NCBI GenBank assembly: GCA_013388525.1
Contig: JACAFA010000241.1
Coordinates: 67,959 to 131,958, forward strand
Source: Ignavibacteriaceae bacterium
GTDB taxonomy: Bacteria > Bacteroidota > Ignavibacteria > Ignavibacteriales > Ignavibacteriaceae
Reading direction: 5' to 3'
Length of the DNA stretch: 64,000 nt
Both the position numbers and the translations under genes were made by a program. The notes below the pieces were generated by a model. It made no database searches, was not told the origin of the DNA, and saw only the letters and a list, made by a program, of their open reading frames with translations. This document shows, piece after piece, positions 8,679 to 16,600 of this stretch; position 1 is the first letter of the stretch, and every line of letters begins with the position of its first letter.

Positions 8679-9782
8679 ATGATCGCTACTGAGGAGAAAA
8701 ATTTACAGCTTATAGAATACCTGGAATCCATGGGATTTTCAGCCTTTCCCATTGACGGTTATAAAGTAATAAACCATTATTCAAGTTTAGAGGAAGAAAT
8801 TAACTCACTCTACACAGGTGTGACTTTAAGAAATATTTCTCATTACGGAATTGTTGAGTTGAAGGGGAAAGATGTATTAGATTTAATTCACAGGATTGGA
8901 ACAAATAGTGTTAAAAGTCTACCCAAAGAAGGTGTAAAGAAGACGATCTTCACATCTGAAAAAGGCAGAATTATCGGTTTAACTACCCTTATGAATTTCG
9001 ATAATTACCAGCTTCTCGTTTGTGACAGAGCCAGCAAAATGAAAGTAATGAGCTGGATAAGAAAATATGTAATCAGTGACGATGTTGAAGTAAACGATGC
9101 AAATGCAAAATATAATTTGCTTGAATTAAATGGACCTCAGGCTGAGTCATTTGCTACTCTTGTTTGCGGAAATGTGGCAAATGATATTCAAACAAACTCA
9201 TTTAAAATTATACATACCGAAAATATTCTTTTCTTCCTGATAAAGCTTCCCGGCGAGAGAGGTAAAAATAAATTTTGGTTTCTTGCCGACTTTGAAAACT
9301 CCAAGCGTTTAATTTTATATATGAAAGAGAATAAGGGTGTATTTAATTTCAATATGATTGGTGAAGTTGCTTTCAATACTTACAGAATTGAGCAAGGTGT
9401 TCCGGTTGCACCAAATGAACTAAATGATGAATATAATCCGCTTGAAGCAGGTTTAGTAGATTTAATTGATTTTAATAAGGGTTGTTATATCGGACAGGAA
9501 GTGATTGCCAGATTAAATACCTATAATAAAATTCAAAGGAAACTTGTTGGGTTAAAACTATGCGATCCGTTAGAATTTAATGATGGACAAATAGTAATTC
9601 AGAATAATGGAGAAGAATCAGGGAAACTTACTTCATACACAATGTCTTACAAACTTAATTCTCCAATTGGATTAGCATATATTCGTAAATCACATCTCAC
9701 TGACGATAATCAAATTACCTTAAAACTCTCCAACGGCAAACTAATTAAAGCACAAGTTCATCCCTTACCTTTTGTAAAATGA
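8679..9782 (+). CDS. ygfZ: YgfZ/GcvT-family folate-binding protein
   Basis: A 367-residue member of the GcvT-like family. The signature KGCYIGQEVIARL (about residues 267-279) is the conserved YgfZ motif with the essential Cys. YgfZ binds tetrahydrofolate and helps maintain or repair certain iron-sulfur enzymes. The N-terminal half (about 25-190) matches the T-protein folate-binding fold, and the C-terminal barrel is present (IQRKLVGLKL, PIGLAYIRKSH). Glycine-cleavage T protein is less likely because the KGCYxGQE motif and the absence of P-protein neighbours favour YgfZ. Its stop overlaps the start of the adenosyltransferase gene by 4 bases, so the pair is translationally coupled. Confidence 0.85.
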   Translation: MIATEEKNLQLIEYLESMGFSAFPIDGYKVINHYSSLEEEINSLYTGVTLRNISHYGIVELKGKDVLDLIHRIGTNSVKSLPKEGVKKTIFTSEKGRIIGLTTLMNFDNYQLLVCDRASKMKVMSWIRKYVISDDVEVNDANAKYNLLELNGPQAESFATLVCGNVANDIQTNSFKIIHTENILFFLIKLPGERGKNKFWFLADFENSKRLILYMKENKGVFNFNMIGEVAFNTYRIEQGVPVAPNELNDEYNPLEAGLVDLIDFNKGCYIGQEVIARLNTYNKIQRKLVGLKLCDPLEFNDGQIVIQNNGEESGKLTSYTMSYKLNSPIGLAYIRKSHLTDDNQITLKLSNGKLIKAQVHPLPFVK

Positions 9783-10327
9783 AAATTTATACTAAAACCG
9801 GTGATAAAGGTGAAACCGGACTATTTGGTGGTGAGCGTGTCAGTAAAGATTCTCCTCGTATTTCAGCTTATGGAACAATTGACGAATTGAATTCCTTTAT
9901 TGGATATGCCATAACTGAGGTTAATGATAAAAGTGTCAAAGAGAATTTAGCAAAGATTCAAAATTACCTTTTTACTGTTGGTGCCGATCTTGCTACACCG
10001 GAAAATGATAAAAATGCAAAGTTAAATATTCAGAGAACGCCTGAATCTTTCTATAAAGAAATTGAAAAAATGATCGATGAATATGATTCGCAGCTTGAAG
10101 AACTTCGAAATTTTATTCTTCCTGGCGGCTCAAAAAGTTCTGCTTTACTTCATATTTGCAGGACTGTTTGCAGAAGAGCTGAACGAGAAGTTGTGGCATT
10201 AAAAACTTCAGTGACAATCGGAGAAAATATTATTATTTTTCTTAACAGATTATCAGATCTATTCTTTGTTCTTTCACGTTTTGAGAATAAAGTCTCAAAC
10301 CATCCTGATACAAAATGGCAGCCTTAA
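9779..10327 (+). CDS. PduO-type cob(I)alamin adenosyltransferase
   Basis: A 182-residue PduO/ATR-family enzyme that transfers the adenosyl group of ATP to cob(I)alamin to make coenzyme B12. Family landmarks are the N-terminal MKIYTKTGDKGETGLFGGER, the AYGTIDELNSFIG helix, and the ATP-binding ICRTVCRRAEREVV near residue 125. Length is normal. It overlaps ygfZ by the ATGA junction (9779-9782). The tmRNA gene begins 40 bases after its stop. Confidence 0.92.
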   Translation: MKIYTKTGDKGETGLFGGERVSKDSPRISAYGTIDELNSFIGYAITEVNDKSVKENLAKIQNYLFTVGADLATPENDKNAKLNIQRTPESFYKEIEKMIDEYDSQLEELRNFILPGGSKSSALLHICRTVCRRAEREVVALKTSVTIGENIIIFLNRLSDLFFVLSRFENKVSNHPDTKWQP

Positions 10328-10367
10328 TAAGGTTTCCCTATTGCCAATTGAGCACCCACTGATTTTT

Positions 10368-10728
10368 GGGGGTGAAATTTTGGTTTCGACGGGATTGAGG
10401 AGACTTAGAACTGCGTACCGTGTTCCCCGAAGACACGTAAAAAAATTGGGAACAAAAATATAACTGGCGAATATAACTACGCCTTAGCTGCGTAATAAAC
10501 CACGCAGCTCGTTCTTCTTTCTCCTTTTTACCGGGGTTAGAATGAACGCCGTTTAGGTAAAATAGCTGAATCTTTCGTCTGCGAAGATGAAGCGAATTAA
10601 ATAGCAGACAGACTTTAAGTGATCTTTGTCTGTTTGGCAGCTTAAAGTCAAAAAGAAACAGACTATGTATGTAGACGTTCTCAGGCTCTTAATTTCGGAC
10701 CGGGGTTCGACTCCCCGCACCTCCACCA
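10368..10728 (+). ncRNA. ssrA: Transfer-messenger RNA (tmRNA)
   Basis: About 361 bases. The 5' end GGGGGTG pairs with CACCTCC at the 3' end to form the tRNA-like acceptor, and the encoded CCA closes the gene at 10726-10728. The T arm is CGGGGTTCGACTCCCCG, and the 5' region contains the conserved GGTTTCGACGGGAT. The tag frame starts at GGC 10466 and reads GEYNYALAA before tandem TAA stops (10493-10498). This resembles Bacteroidetes tags such as GETNYALAA. tmRNA with SmpB rescues stalled ribosomes and marks the incomplete protein for proteolysis. Confidence 0.96.
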
Positions 10729-10825
10729 GGCTTAGTTTTGAGCTTTGCGAAAAATTAAGCCTGCATCGGCGAAGTAAATTTATTTACGAAGCCGTGCAAC
10801 GAACTACAGTAATATCGCTCAAAAC
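10728..10825. repeat. Structured repeat, copy A (downstream of tmRNA)
   Basis: Copy A shares a 50-base core (10747-10796) with copy B at 11134-11183. The core starts GCGAAAAAT, contains CCTGCATCGGCGAAGT, and ends ACGAAGCCGTG. Inside, CGGC-GAA-GTAAAT-TT-ATTTAC-GAA-GCCG folds into a hairpin. Outer arms GTTTTGAGC (10735-10743) and GCTCAAAAC (10817-10825) pair perfectly. The two copies flank a broken GIY-YIG nuclease gene, as ends of a small element would. Confidence 0.6.
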
Positions 10826-10872
10826 TACGCCCCGGTAAACCAATCGAAAAAAAACAGGAGTTTAAATTGTAA

Positions 10873-11109
10873 TACTATGTTTATATTCTTCAAAGTACCT
10901 AACTCAAAGAAACATTTTACACAGGATTTACCACTAAACTTAAGGAACGATTAACCAAGCACAATAACGGAGAAGTTCCGCACACCTCAAAATATAAACC
11001 ATGGAAAATAAAAACAGCGATAGCATTCACGGACAAAGATAGAGCGCTAGCTTTCGAAGAATATTTGAAAAGTCTTTCTGGACGAGCATTCGCAAAGAAA
11101 CACTTTTGA
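10873..11109 (+). pseudogene. Broken GIY-YIG endonuclease gene
   Basis: One frame reads YYVYILQST, then a TAA stop (10900-10902), then LKETFYTGFTTKLKERL and on through HNNGEVPHTSKYKPWKIK to FEEYLKSLSGRAFAKKHF and a stop at 11107-11109. This is the small single-domain GIY-YIG nuclease family: YYVYIL corresponds to the GIY strand and FYTGFT to the YIG strand, with the conserved Arg-containing helix after it. The initiating ATG is missing; TTG-TAA lies in front of the first Tyr, although AGGAG is still visible at about 10857. The segment between the two strands reads better in a neighbouring frame (NSKKHF), so a pair of compensating indels may be the real lesion rather than one stop codon. It is not expected to give a full protein. 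Confidence 0.75.
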
Positions 11110-11210
11110 GTTTACCAGCCTTTGGCAGGCGAAGCGAAAAATGAAACCTGCATCGGCGAAGTTTCTTCAGAGACGAAGCCGTGAATTCTACAATAAGAAA
11201 TCTTAACTCA
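11107..11210. repeat. Structured repeat, copy B
   Basis: The core at 11134-11183 matches copy A over 50 bases except mainly in one stem. There GTTTCT-TC-AGAGAC replaces GTAAAT-TT-ATTTAC, so pairing is kept while the bases differ. Outer arms TGAGTT (11107-11112) and AACTCA (11205-11210) can pair. It begins at the stop codon of the broken GIY-YIG gene. The rest, up to 11292, has no gene I can support. Confidence 0.55.
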
Positions 11211-11292
11211 CCGATAATATCATACCATTCATCAAGCTTCAATTGTTAATGCTAAACTGATTATCTATGTTTAAATCAGCAATAAATATTTT

Positions 11293-11658
11293 TTGATACA
11301 AGCATTGAGTTTACAGTCAGCATACATATTTGAGGAGAAAAATCTTCTCCAGACATTATTTGGAAAGATTAAAAAATTTTGGAGAGTGATTGGTCTTGAA
11401 GCTTCAGTTTGGTTATCAGGATTAGTGTACCTGTTACTCATTCACTCTCCCGGAGAAACTCATTTTACAATATGTCCTTTAGCTAATCTTGGAATTGAAT
11501 TCTGTCCTGGTTGTGGGTTGGGAAATTCAATCTCATTTATTTTTAAAGGTGATTTTATTGCTTCAATTCACTCTCATCCGCTGGGAATCCTTGCTTTAAT
11601 AATATTAACAATTAGAATAATCACAATCATCAAAAATAATTGGAGGAGATATGCCTAA
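11293..11658 (+). CDS. DUF2752 membrane protein
   Basis: About 121 residues with two membrane helices (about 35-55 and 95-115). Between them lies the DUF2752 signature ICPLANLGIEFCPGCGLG, where the CPGCG cysteines are characteristic. The family has no proven biochemical role. No ATG is available; TTG 11293 is the most upstream reasonable start, and the exact N-terminus is uncertain. The stop overlaps the next gene by 8 bases, so it is likely co-expressed with the TM2 protein, a combination also known from other Bacteroidota. Confidence 0.8.
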   Translation: MIQALSLQSAYIFEEKNLLQTLFGKIKKFWRVIGLEASVWLSGLVYLLLIHSPGETHFTICPLANLGIEFCPGCGLGNSISFIFKGDFIASIHSHPLGILALIILTIRIITIIKNNWRRYA

Positions 11659-12004
11659 TGCATTTCAATTAATGCCAAGTCTTGAAGGTGACGAAATGGC
11701 TTTTGTACAGGAACTAATAAAAGATATGAACGACGGTCAGGCTCAGCAATTTGCAATTGCCTATATGTCGAGAAGAAAAGATCCAAGCAATATGTTACTC
11801 TTTGCGGTTATAGGATTTCTTGGAATTGCAGGTATCCAGAGATTTGTAATAAACCAGGTTGGGATGGGAATTCTCTATTTGTTTACAGGCGGGTTATGTT
11901 TAATCGGAACAATCATAGACGTTGTTAACCATAAAAAACTTGCATTCGAATACAATTCCAAACAGGCACAACAAGTTGCTGCTATGTTAAAAAGTTATTC
12001 CTGA
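11651..12004 (+). CDS. TM2-domain membrane protein
   Basis: A 117-residue protein. After a soluble N-terminal stretch come two membrane helices (about 53-72 and 76-95) joined by GIAGIQRFVINQVGMGILYL, which fits the TM2 domain layout of a helical hairpin with the Arg-Phe turn. The role in bacteria is unknown. A GGAGGAGAT ribosome site immediately precedes the ATG, and the gene overlaps the DUF2752 gene. Confidence 0.82.
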   Translation: MPNAFQLMPSLEGDEMAFVQELIKDMNDGQAQQFAIAYMSRRKDPSNMLLFAVIGFLGIAGIQRFVINQVGMGILYLFTGGLCLIGTIIDVVNHKKLAFEYNSKQAQQVAAMLKSYS

Positions 12005-12023
12005 AAATATGATAAGTTATAAG

Positions 12024-12074
12024 AAAGGTATATGGTATAAGTGATTAAAATTTTCACATTATACATATACCTTT
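12024..12074. repeat. Long AT-rich inverted repeat
   Basis: AAAGGTATATGGTATAAGTG (12024-12043) pairs with the complementary run at 12055-12074, with two or three mismatches, around an A/T loop. TATAAG also recurs nearby on both strands. It may serve as a transcript end between the TM2 gene and dapF, or be a dispersed repeat. Confidence 0.5.
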
Positions 12075-12136
12075 ATACTTCTTTTACTTATACGCTTCTA
12101 CCGTTAATTAGAAACTATTTATTAACCTCAATTTCC

Positions 12137-12167
12137 TTGCATCCCTTTAATACTACCACTAAATTTG
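12137..12167 (+). promoter_or_regulatory. Bacteroidota-type promoter of dapF
   Basis: TTG (12137-12139) and TAAATTTG (12160-12167) are spaced by 20 bases, matching the -33/-7 (TTG, TAnnTTTG) pattern of the Bacteroidota primary sigma factor. Transcription would start only a few bases before ATG 12177, giving an almost leaderless dapF mRNA. Confidence 0.4.
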
Positions 12168-12176
12168 TCTGGTCAA

Positions 12177-13010
12177 ATGGAAGTTTTAACTTTTACAAAA
12201 ATGAGCGGTGCTGGCAATGATTTTGTTTTTATTGATAAAAAACAAAATGATTTTCTTCAGGTAAGCACTGAATTTGTTCGAAAAATTTGTGACAGACGAA
12301 ATGGTATTGGTGCCGATGGTCTTATTACAATTGAGGATTCCACCAGTCATAATTTTGTTATGAATTATTACAATGCTGATGGTTCAACCGGCAGCCTGTG
12401 CGCAAACGGTGCAAGATGTGCAATATTGTTTGCATCAGAATCTGGCAGATTAAAAGATAACAAAGCTGAATTTGTTTCAAATGGTCTTGAATATAAAGGT
12501 GAAGTTTTATCAGAAACTGAAATAAAATTTTACTTGAATCCACCGAAGAAAATAAAGTATAACTTTAAAGTAAAAGCAGGTGGAAAACTTATTAACGCTC
12601 ATTTTGCTGATACCGGTTCGCCGCACGTTGTCATTGATATCAGTGAGAGTGAGGGTTTCCTGACATCACTTGAGGACTTAAATATTGAGTTACTCGGCAG
12701 GGAAATAAGAAATTTACCAGAATTTTCTCCCGGTGGAACTAATGTCAACTTTGTTGATGTTAAAGATGAAGTAATTTACATCAGAACTTATGAAAGAGGT
12801 GTGGAAGCTGAGACTTTAGCTTGCGGAACAGGGTCTGTGGCAGCTGCAATAATCTGCTATGTAACGAAAAAAATATCAGTTCCGGTAAAAATAATTCCTA
12901 AATCCAATGAAAATTTATTTGTAAATTTTGATGTGGAAAATTCAAAAGTAAGAAACTTATCACTCACTGGTCCGGCTAAAGTTACCTTTACCGGCAAAAT
13001 GAAAATTTAA
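12177..13010 (+). CDS. dapF: Diaminopimelate epimerase
   Basis: A 277-residue two-domain epimerase that converts LL- to meso-diaminopimelate for lysine and peptidoglycan synthesis in the cytoplasm. The two catalytic cysteines sit in YNADGSTGSLCANGARC (about residue 75) and ETLACGTGSVAAA (about residue 220). The N-terminus FTKMSGAGNDFVFID is classic. ATG 12177 is preferred over an upstream in-frame TTG (12165) because the family motif follows directly. No Shine-Dalgarno site is seen, which fits the near-leaderless promoter. Confidence 0.95.
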   Translation: MEVLTFTKMSGAGNDFVFIDKKQNDFLQVSTEFVRKICDRRNGIGADGLITIEDSTSHNFVMNYYNADGSTGSLCANGARCAILFASESGRLKDNKAEFVSNGLEYKGEVLSETEIKFYLNPPKKIKYNFKVKAGGKLINAHFADTGSPHVVIDISESEGFLTSLEDLNIELLGREIRNLPEFSPGGTNVNFVDVKDEVIYIRTYERGVEAETLACGTGSVAAAIICYVTKKISVPVKIIPKSNENLFVNFDVENSKVRNLSLTGPAKVTFTGKMKI

Positions 13011-13024
13011 AATTCGGAGCTTAA

Positions 13025-13327
13025 ATGTCGAAAGTCTTGTTCACAATTAACTATGAAATTCAAGGGGATAAAAAAGAAGAATATTTTAAGACAATCAGGG
13101 AATTAAAAAATTTAATCAAAGCTGAAGGTCTTGAAAGTTACTCTGTTTATGAAGTTAAAGGAAAACCAAATCGTTTTCAGGAACAGTATATCTTCAGTTC
13201 AGATGAAGCTTTTGAGAATTTCGAAGATGCTACTGATGAAAGAATTAATATCCTGATAAATAAAATCAGCTCGATGGCAGTTGAGCACTCAACAAAATAT
13301 ACGACCTTTAATGAGGTTGATTCGTAA
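13025..13327 (+). CDS. Small protein, possible dimeric alpha/beta-barrel fold
   Basis: A 100-residue soluble protein starting MSKVLFTINYEIQGDKKEEY, with two segments that alternate beta strand, helix and strand (SYSVYEVKGKPNRFQEQYIF then SSDEAFENFEDATDERINIL). This pattern is like ABM or ferredoxin-type dimeric alpha/beta barrels. I do not recognise a specific family and no catalytic residues stand out. It begins 14 bases after dapF with a GGAG site, so it is probably in the same transcript. Confidence 0.6.
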   Translation: MSKVLFTINYEIQGDKKEEYFKTIRELKNLIKAEGLESYSVYEVKGKPNRFQEQYIFSSDEAFENFEDATDERINILINKISSMAVEHSTKYTTFNEVDS

Positions 13328-13507
13328 TTAAATTTTGTAATTAAAGTATTTTATTTGAGGGAACGGAACAAATAGTTTTTACTTAAACCTTATTCCCTTG
13401 ATAAAATTTAGAAATTACTTTAAAAAATAAACTTTCATACCCGAATTACTTATTTTCCTTAGAAGCTAATCTTTTATAATTTCTGATAAACAAAAACTTT
13501 TATCTTT

Positions 13508-14557
13508 ATGATTGAATACGTTGGCGTTGCACATGTCCACTCGCTTTTTTCTGATGGTACTGGTGAGATACCGGAAATTGCCAAATATGCTGATGAATCA
13601 GAACTGGATTTTCTGCTGATAACAGATCATAATACTCTCAGAGGTTTGCAGGAAGGATATGAAAAATGGTACGGTAATACTCTTTGTCTGATTGGATGTG
13701 AAATAAATGACAAAGAAAACAAAAATCATTATCTGGCTTTTGGAATCAATGAAGCATATTCAACACGCTTATCTGCAAAAGATTATGTCCGAAAAGTAAA
13801 AGAAGCTGGTGGTGTTGGCTTTATTGCTCATCCTCACGAGAAGAGAAACCATATGAAAGAACATCCACCATACCCCTGGGTTGATTGGAGTATCGAAGAC
13901 TTTGATGGAATAGAAATCTGGAATCATATGTCTGAATGGATGGAGAACCTTACCGAACAAAATAAATATACTTCATTTCTTCATCCTTTACGTTCAATTG
14001 TTGCTCCACCGTCAGAAACATTAAAAATCTGGGATAAGCTAAACTTAAAACGAAAAGTAGTTGCAATCGGAGGAGTTGATGCTCATGCTCATAAGCAAAA
14101 TCTCTTTGGTTTTTTTGAAGTTGAAATTTTTCCCTATAAAGTCTTATTTAAGTCTATTCATAATCACATATTTTTACCAGCACCAATTGTAAAAGGTAAT
14201 ACTAAAGAAAAACTGGCTAATTCAAAATCAGCTATTTATGAAGCTCTTGCTTATGGAAGATGTTTCGTGGCAAATGATTATCATGCAAATGCAAAAGGAT
14301 TTCAATTTTTTGCTAAATCAGGTAAGAACAAATATTATATGGGAGATTTTGTTGATTTTTCAGATAAGGTAACTTTATTTGTAACTTTGCCTGTTGAAAG
14401 TGCAGACATCAAAATTATACGTAATGGTAAAGAAATAGCAGAATTTAAGTCAGATAAAGCTGAGTTTGAAGTGAAGAAAAACGGAGTTTACCGGGTAGAG
14501 GTATATCATCAAAACAGAGCCTGGATATTTACAAATCACATCAGGATAGGTATTTAA
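13508..14557 (+). CDS. PHP-domain metal-dependent phosphoesterase
   Basis: A 349-residue protein of the PHP superfamily. Metal-ligand motifs are AHVHSLFSDGTGEIPE (HxH and Asp), LLITDHNTLRG (DHN), GVGFIAHPHEKRNH (His pair) and GGVDAHAH near residue 195. Such enzymes hydrolyse phosphoesters with two or three metals. After the PHP part there is a C-terminal beta domain (about 285-349) with surface-protein-like strands. The substrate is unknown. The upstream gap (13328-13507) shows no other gene. A tRNA gene begins one base after its stop codon, so the two probably share a transcript. Confidence 0.85.
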   Translation: MIEYVGVAHVHSLFSDGTGEIPEIAKYADESELDFLLITDHNTLRGLQEGYEKWYGNTLCLIGCEINDKENKNHYLAFGINEAYSTRLSAKDYVRKVKEAGGVGFIAHPHEKRNHMKEHPPYPWVDWSIEDFDGIEIWNHMSEWMENLTEQNKYTSFLHPLRSIVAPPSETLKIWDKLNLKRKVVAIGGVDAHAHKQNLFGFFEVEIFPYKVLFKSIHNHIFLPAPIVKGNTKEKLANSKSAIYEALAYGRCFVANDYHANAKGFQFFAKSGKNKYYMGDFVDFSDKVTLFVTLPVESADIKIIRNGKEIAEFKSDKAEFEVKKNGVYRVEVYHQNRAWIFTNHIRIGI

Positions 14558-14558
14558 T

Positions 14559-14632
14559 GCGCCCATAGTTCAACTGGATAGAACGTTGGATTCCGGTTCC
14601 AAAGGTTGGAGGTTCAAGTCCTCCTGGGCGTA
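14559..14632 (+). tRNA. tRNA-Arg (anticodon CCG)
   Basis: A full cloverleaf of 74 bases. Acceptor GCGCCCA pairs with TGGGCGT (one G-U pair). The D stem is GTTC/GAAC, the anticodon stem TTGGA/TCCAA encloses loop TTCCGGT giving anticodon CCG, and the T arm is GGAGG-TTCAAGT-CCTCC. The discriminator base is A and no CCA is encoded, so CCA must be added by a nucleotidyltransferase. It reads the rare arginine codon CGG. Confidence 0.95.
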
Positions 14633-14715
14633 CTGAATATGATGGCAGATTGTCTGTAAATGTATTATTTTTGCAAAGTTTTTTAATCAAATAGTGTCAA
14701 TCAAGGAAAATGTAA

Positions 14716-15402
14716 ATGTTAAAACAAAAGAAAAAGCTTTCTAAGAAAGAGATAAAAGAAGATAAGTTAATAAATTTTTATAAGTCCAGTGTTAATTTCT
14801 TTGAAAAATATAAAAACAAGATTTTTACTTATGGCGGCGTACTGATAGTTGTTATTGCAGCAATTTATTTTTATCTGAATCAGAAATCTGAAAGCAATGA
14901 AAAAGCAAGTCTTGAGCTTTCCAGAGTAATGCCGATTTATTCTCAGGGTTCTTACCTTGAGGCTATCGAAGGAAAACAGGGGACCAATATTATCGGACTT
15001 AAAAGAATTGTAGAAGAATATGGTGGAACAGAAAACGGAGAAACAGCAAAAATATATTTAGCAAACAGTTATGCTTTTTTGGGAAATTATGATGAAGCAT
15101 TTAAATATTACAAAGATTATAGCGGTAGTATTGATTATTTCGAAGCTGCATCGTTAGCAGGTCAGGCTGGTTACTATGCAATGAAAGGAGATTTTGAAGA
15201 AGCTGCTAACTTATATTTAAAAGCATCAAAAATTTCTCAGGTTAATTCACAAAATCCTGATTATATGCTTAATGCCGGCATCTATTTTCTTAAAGCCGGT
15301 GAAAAAGATGAAGCGAAGATGCTTTTTAATAAAATTAAAGAAGACTATTCAACATCTTTAGCAAACAGAGAAGTTGATAAATACCTTGCTCAGGTGAATT
15401 GA
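14716..15402 (+). CDS. Membrane-anchored TPR protein
   Basis: A 228-residue protein. It has a very basic N-terminal cytoplasmic segment (MLKQKKKLSKKEIKEDK), one membrane helix at about 37-53, and a periplasmic domain of tetratricopeptide-like repeats (AKIYLANSYAFLGNYDEAFK, EAANLYLKASKISQ). The layout resembles YfgM-type proteins, which work beside the Sec translocon and periplasmic chaperones, but similarity is only in architecture. It lies upstream of efp with a 119-base gap. Confidence 0.72.
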   Translation: MLKQKKKLSKKEIKEDKLINFYKSSVNFFEKYKNKIFTYGGVLIVVIAAIYFYLNQKSESNEKASLELSRVMPIYSQGSYLEAIEGKQGTNIIGLKRIVEEYGGTENGETAKIYLANSYAFLGNYDEAFKYYKDYSGSIDYFEAASLAGQAGYYAMKGDFEEAANLYLKASKISQVNSQNPDYMLNAGIYFLKAGEKDEAKMLFNKIKEDYSTSLANREVDKYLAQVN

Positions 15403-15521
15403 TGATTATTTACTGAATTATCAGTATTAATCTTTTTCTTTAATTAACTTAGCAGTGTCTGATTTCTTAAAACAAAAAAATATAATATAAAGCAGTCTCA
15501 CAGGATATCATTTAAATTTTT

Positions 15522-16085
15522 ATGGCAGATACTTCAGACTTCAGGAACGGTTTAATAATAAAGTTTAAAAATGATTTGTACAGCATTGTTGAATTTCAGC
15601 ATGTGAAACCAGGCAAAGGCGGTGCGTTTGTTCGATCTACTCTTAAGAATTTAAGAACAGGAAGAGTGCTTGAAAATACTTTCAGAGCAGGCGAAAAAAT
15701 TGAAATTGTTCGCGTAGAAAGAAGAAAATATCAGTACCTTTACCCTGACGGAGATTCTCTGGTTTGCATGGATAACCAGACTTATGAACAGATAAATATT
15801 CCAAAAGATATTTTCAGTGAAGGGATAAAATTTCTTAAAGAAAGCGAAGAAGTTGAAGTAGTGCTAAATGGTTCTGAAATTATATCTGTTGAAATTCCAA
15901 TATTCATAAATCTTAAAGTTGTAAAAACAGAACCTGGCTTTAAAGGCGATACTGCTACAGGTGCAATGAAACCTGCAAAGCTGGAAACCGGAGCTCAGAT
16001 AAATGTTCCCCTCTTTATAAATGAAGGCGATCTTTTAAGAGTTGATACCAGAACAGGGGAGTATGGTGAAAGAGTTAAATCTTAA
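15522..16085 (+). CDS. efp: Elongation factor P
   Basis: A 187-residue, three-domain EF-P that relieves ribosome stalling at polyproline stretches. The N-terminal KOW-like domain carries the tip loop KPGKGGAF with Lys32 at the position that is modified in many species. The central and C-terminal OB domains follow, with the terminal VDTRTGEYGERVKS signature. Neither EpmA/EpmB nor a rhamnosyltransferase is in the window, so the modification is unknown. The gene stands 14 bases before accB, a linkage conserved in many bacteria. Confidence 0.96.
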   Translation: MADTSDFRNGLIIKFKNDLYSIVEFQHVKPGKGGAFVRSTLKNLRTGRVLENTFRAGEKIEIVRVERRKYQYLYPDGDSLVCMDNQTYEQINIPKDIFSEGIKFLKESEEVEVVLNGSEIISVEIPIFINLKVVKTEPGFKGDTATGAMKPAKLETGAQINVPLFINEGDLLRVDTRTGEYGERVKS

Positions 16086-16099
16086 TAATGAGGCTATAA

Positions 16100-16576
16100 A
16101 TGGATCTTGATCTAATTAAAAAGCTTGTAAAAATTGTTGATTCAAGTGGTGTAACTGATCTTGAACTGGAAGAAAATGGTTTGAAGATAAAGATTGCTAA
16201 GAAGATTAGAAACGCACATGTAATCACACAATCACAAATTCCTGTTACATCAGCTCAACCAATAATTCAACCGGCATCAGCTGCCTTGGAAGAAACTGTT
16301 AAGCAAAAACCTGCGGCAGAAGAAACCGCAGCTAATTTACATGAAATAAGATCACCAATAGTTGGTACTTTTTACAGAGCTCCTGCACCCGACGCTGATG
16401 CCTACGTTCAGGTGGGTTCTGTTGTTTCACCAGGTACTGTTTTATGTATTGTTGAAGCAATGAAGCTTATGAATGAAATTGAATCAGATGTAAGTGGTAA
16501 AATAGTTAAGATTCTGGTTGAAAACGGCAAGCCTGTTGAATATAATCAACCGCTGTTTTTAATAGAGCTGGCATAA
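16100..16576 (+). CDS. accB: Biotin carboxyl carrier protein of acetyl-CoA carboxylase
   Basis: A 158-residue BCCP. The N-terminal helical part (1-40) is followed by a Pro/Ala/Gln-rich flexible linker (about 45-80) and the biotinyl domain (about 82-158), with the biotin site [12 protein letters not shown] and acceptor Lys122. It carries carboxybiotin between AccC and the carboxyltransferase in the first step of fatty acid synthesis. The order efp-accB-accC is tight and points to one operon. Confidence 0.96.
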   Translation: MDLDLIKKLVKIVDSSGVTDLELEENGLKIKIAKKIRNAHVITQSQIPVTSAQPIIQPASAALEETVKQKPAAEETAANLHEIRSPIVGTFYRAPAPDADAYVQVGSVVSPGTVLCIVEAMKLMNEIESDVSGKIVKILVENGKPVEYNQPLFLIELA

Positions 16577-16600
16577 GCATTACTAAATCCTGGAAAGATT

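Noticed and set aside
10266..10838. Two open frames (10266-10463 and 10626-10838) over the tmRNA region
   Set aside because: They overlap the tmRNA gene and copy A of the structured repeat; tmRNA structure explains the sequence.
11027..11242. Minus-strand open frame of 71 codons
   Set aside because: It is antisense to the GIY-YIG remnant and repeat copy B, with no recognisable domain.
13328..13507. GAGGGAA/TTCCCTT pair as a terminator after the 100-residue protein gene
   Set aside because: The arms are only about six bases and lie about 30 bases apart without a clear T-run, so it is too weak to call.
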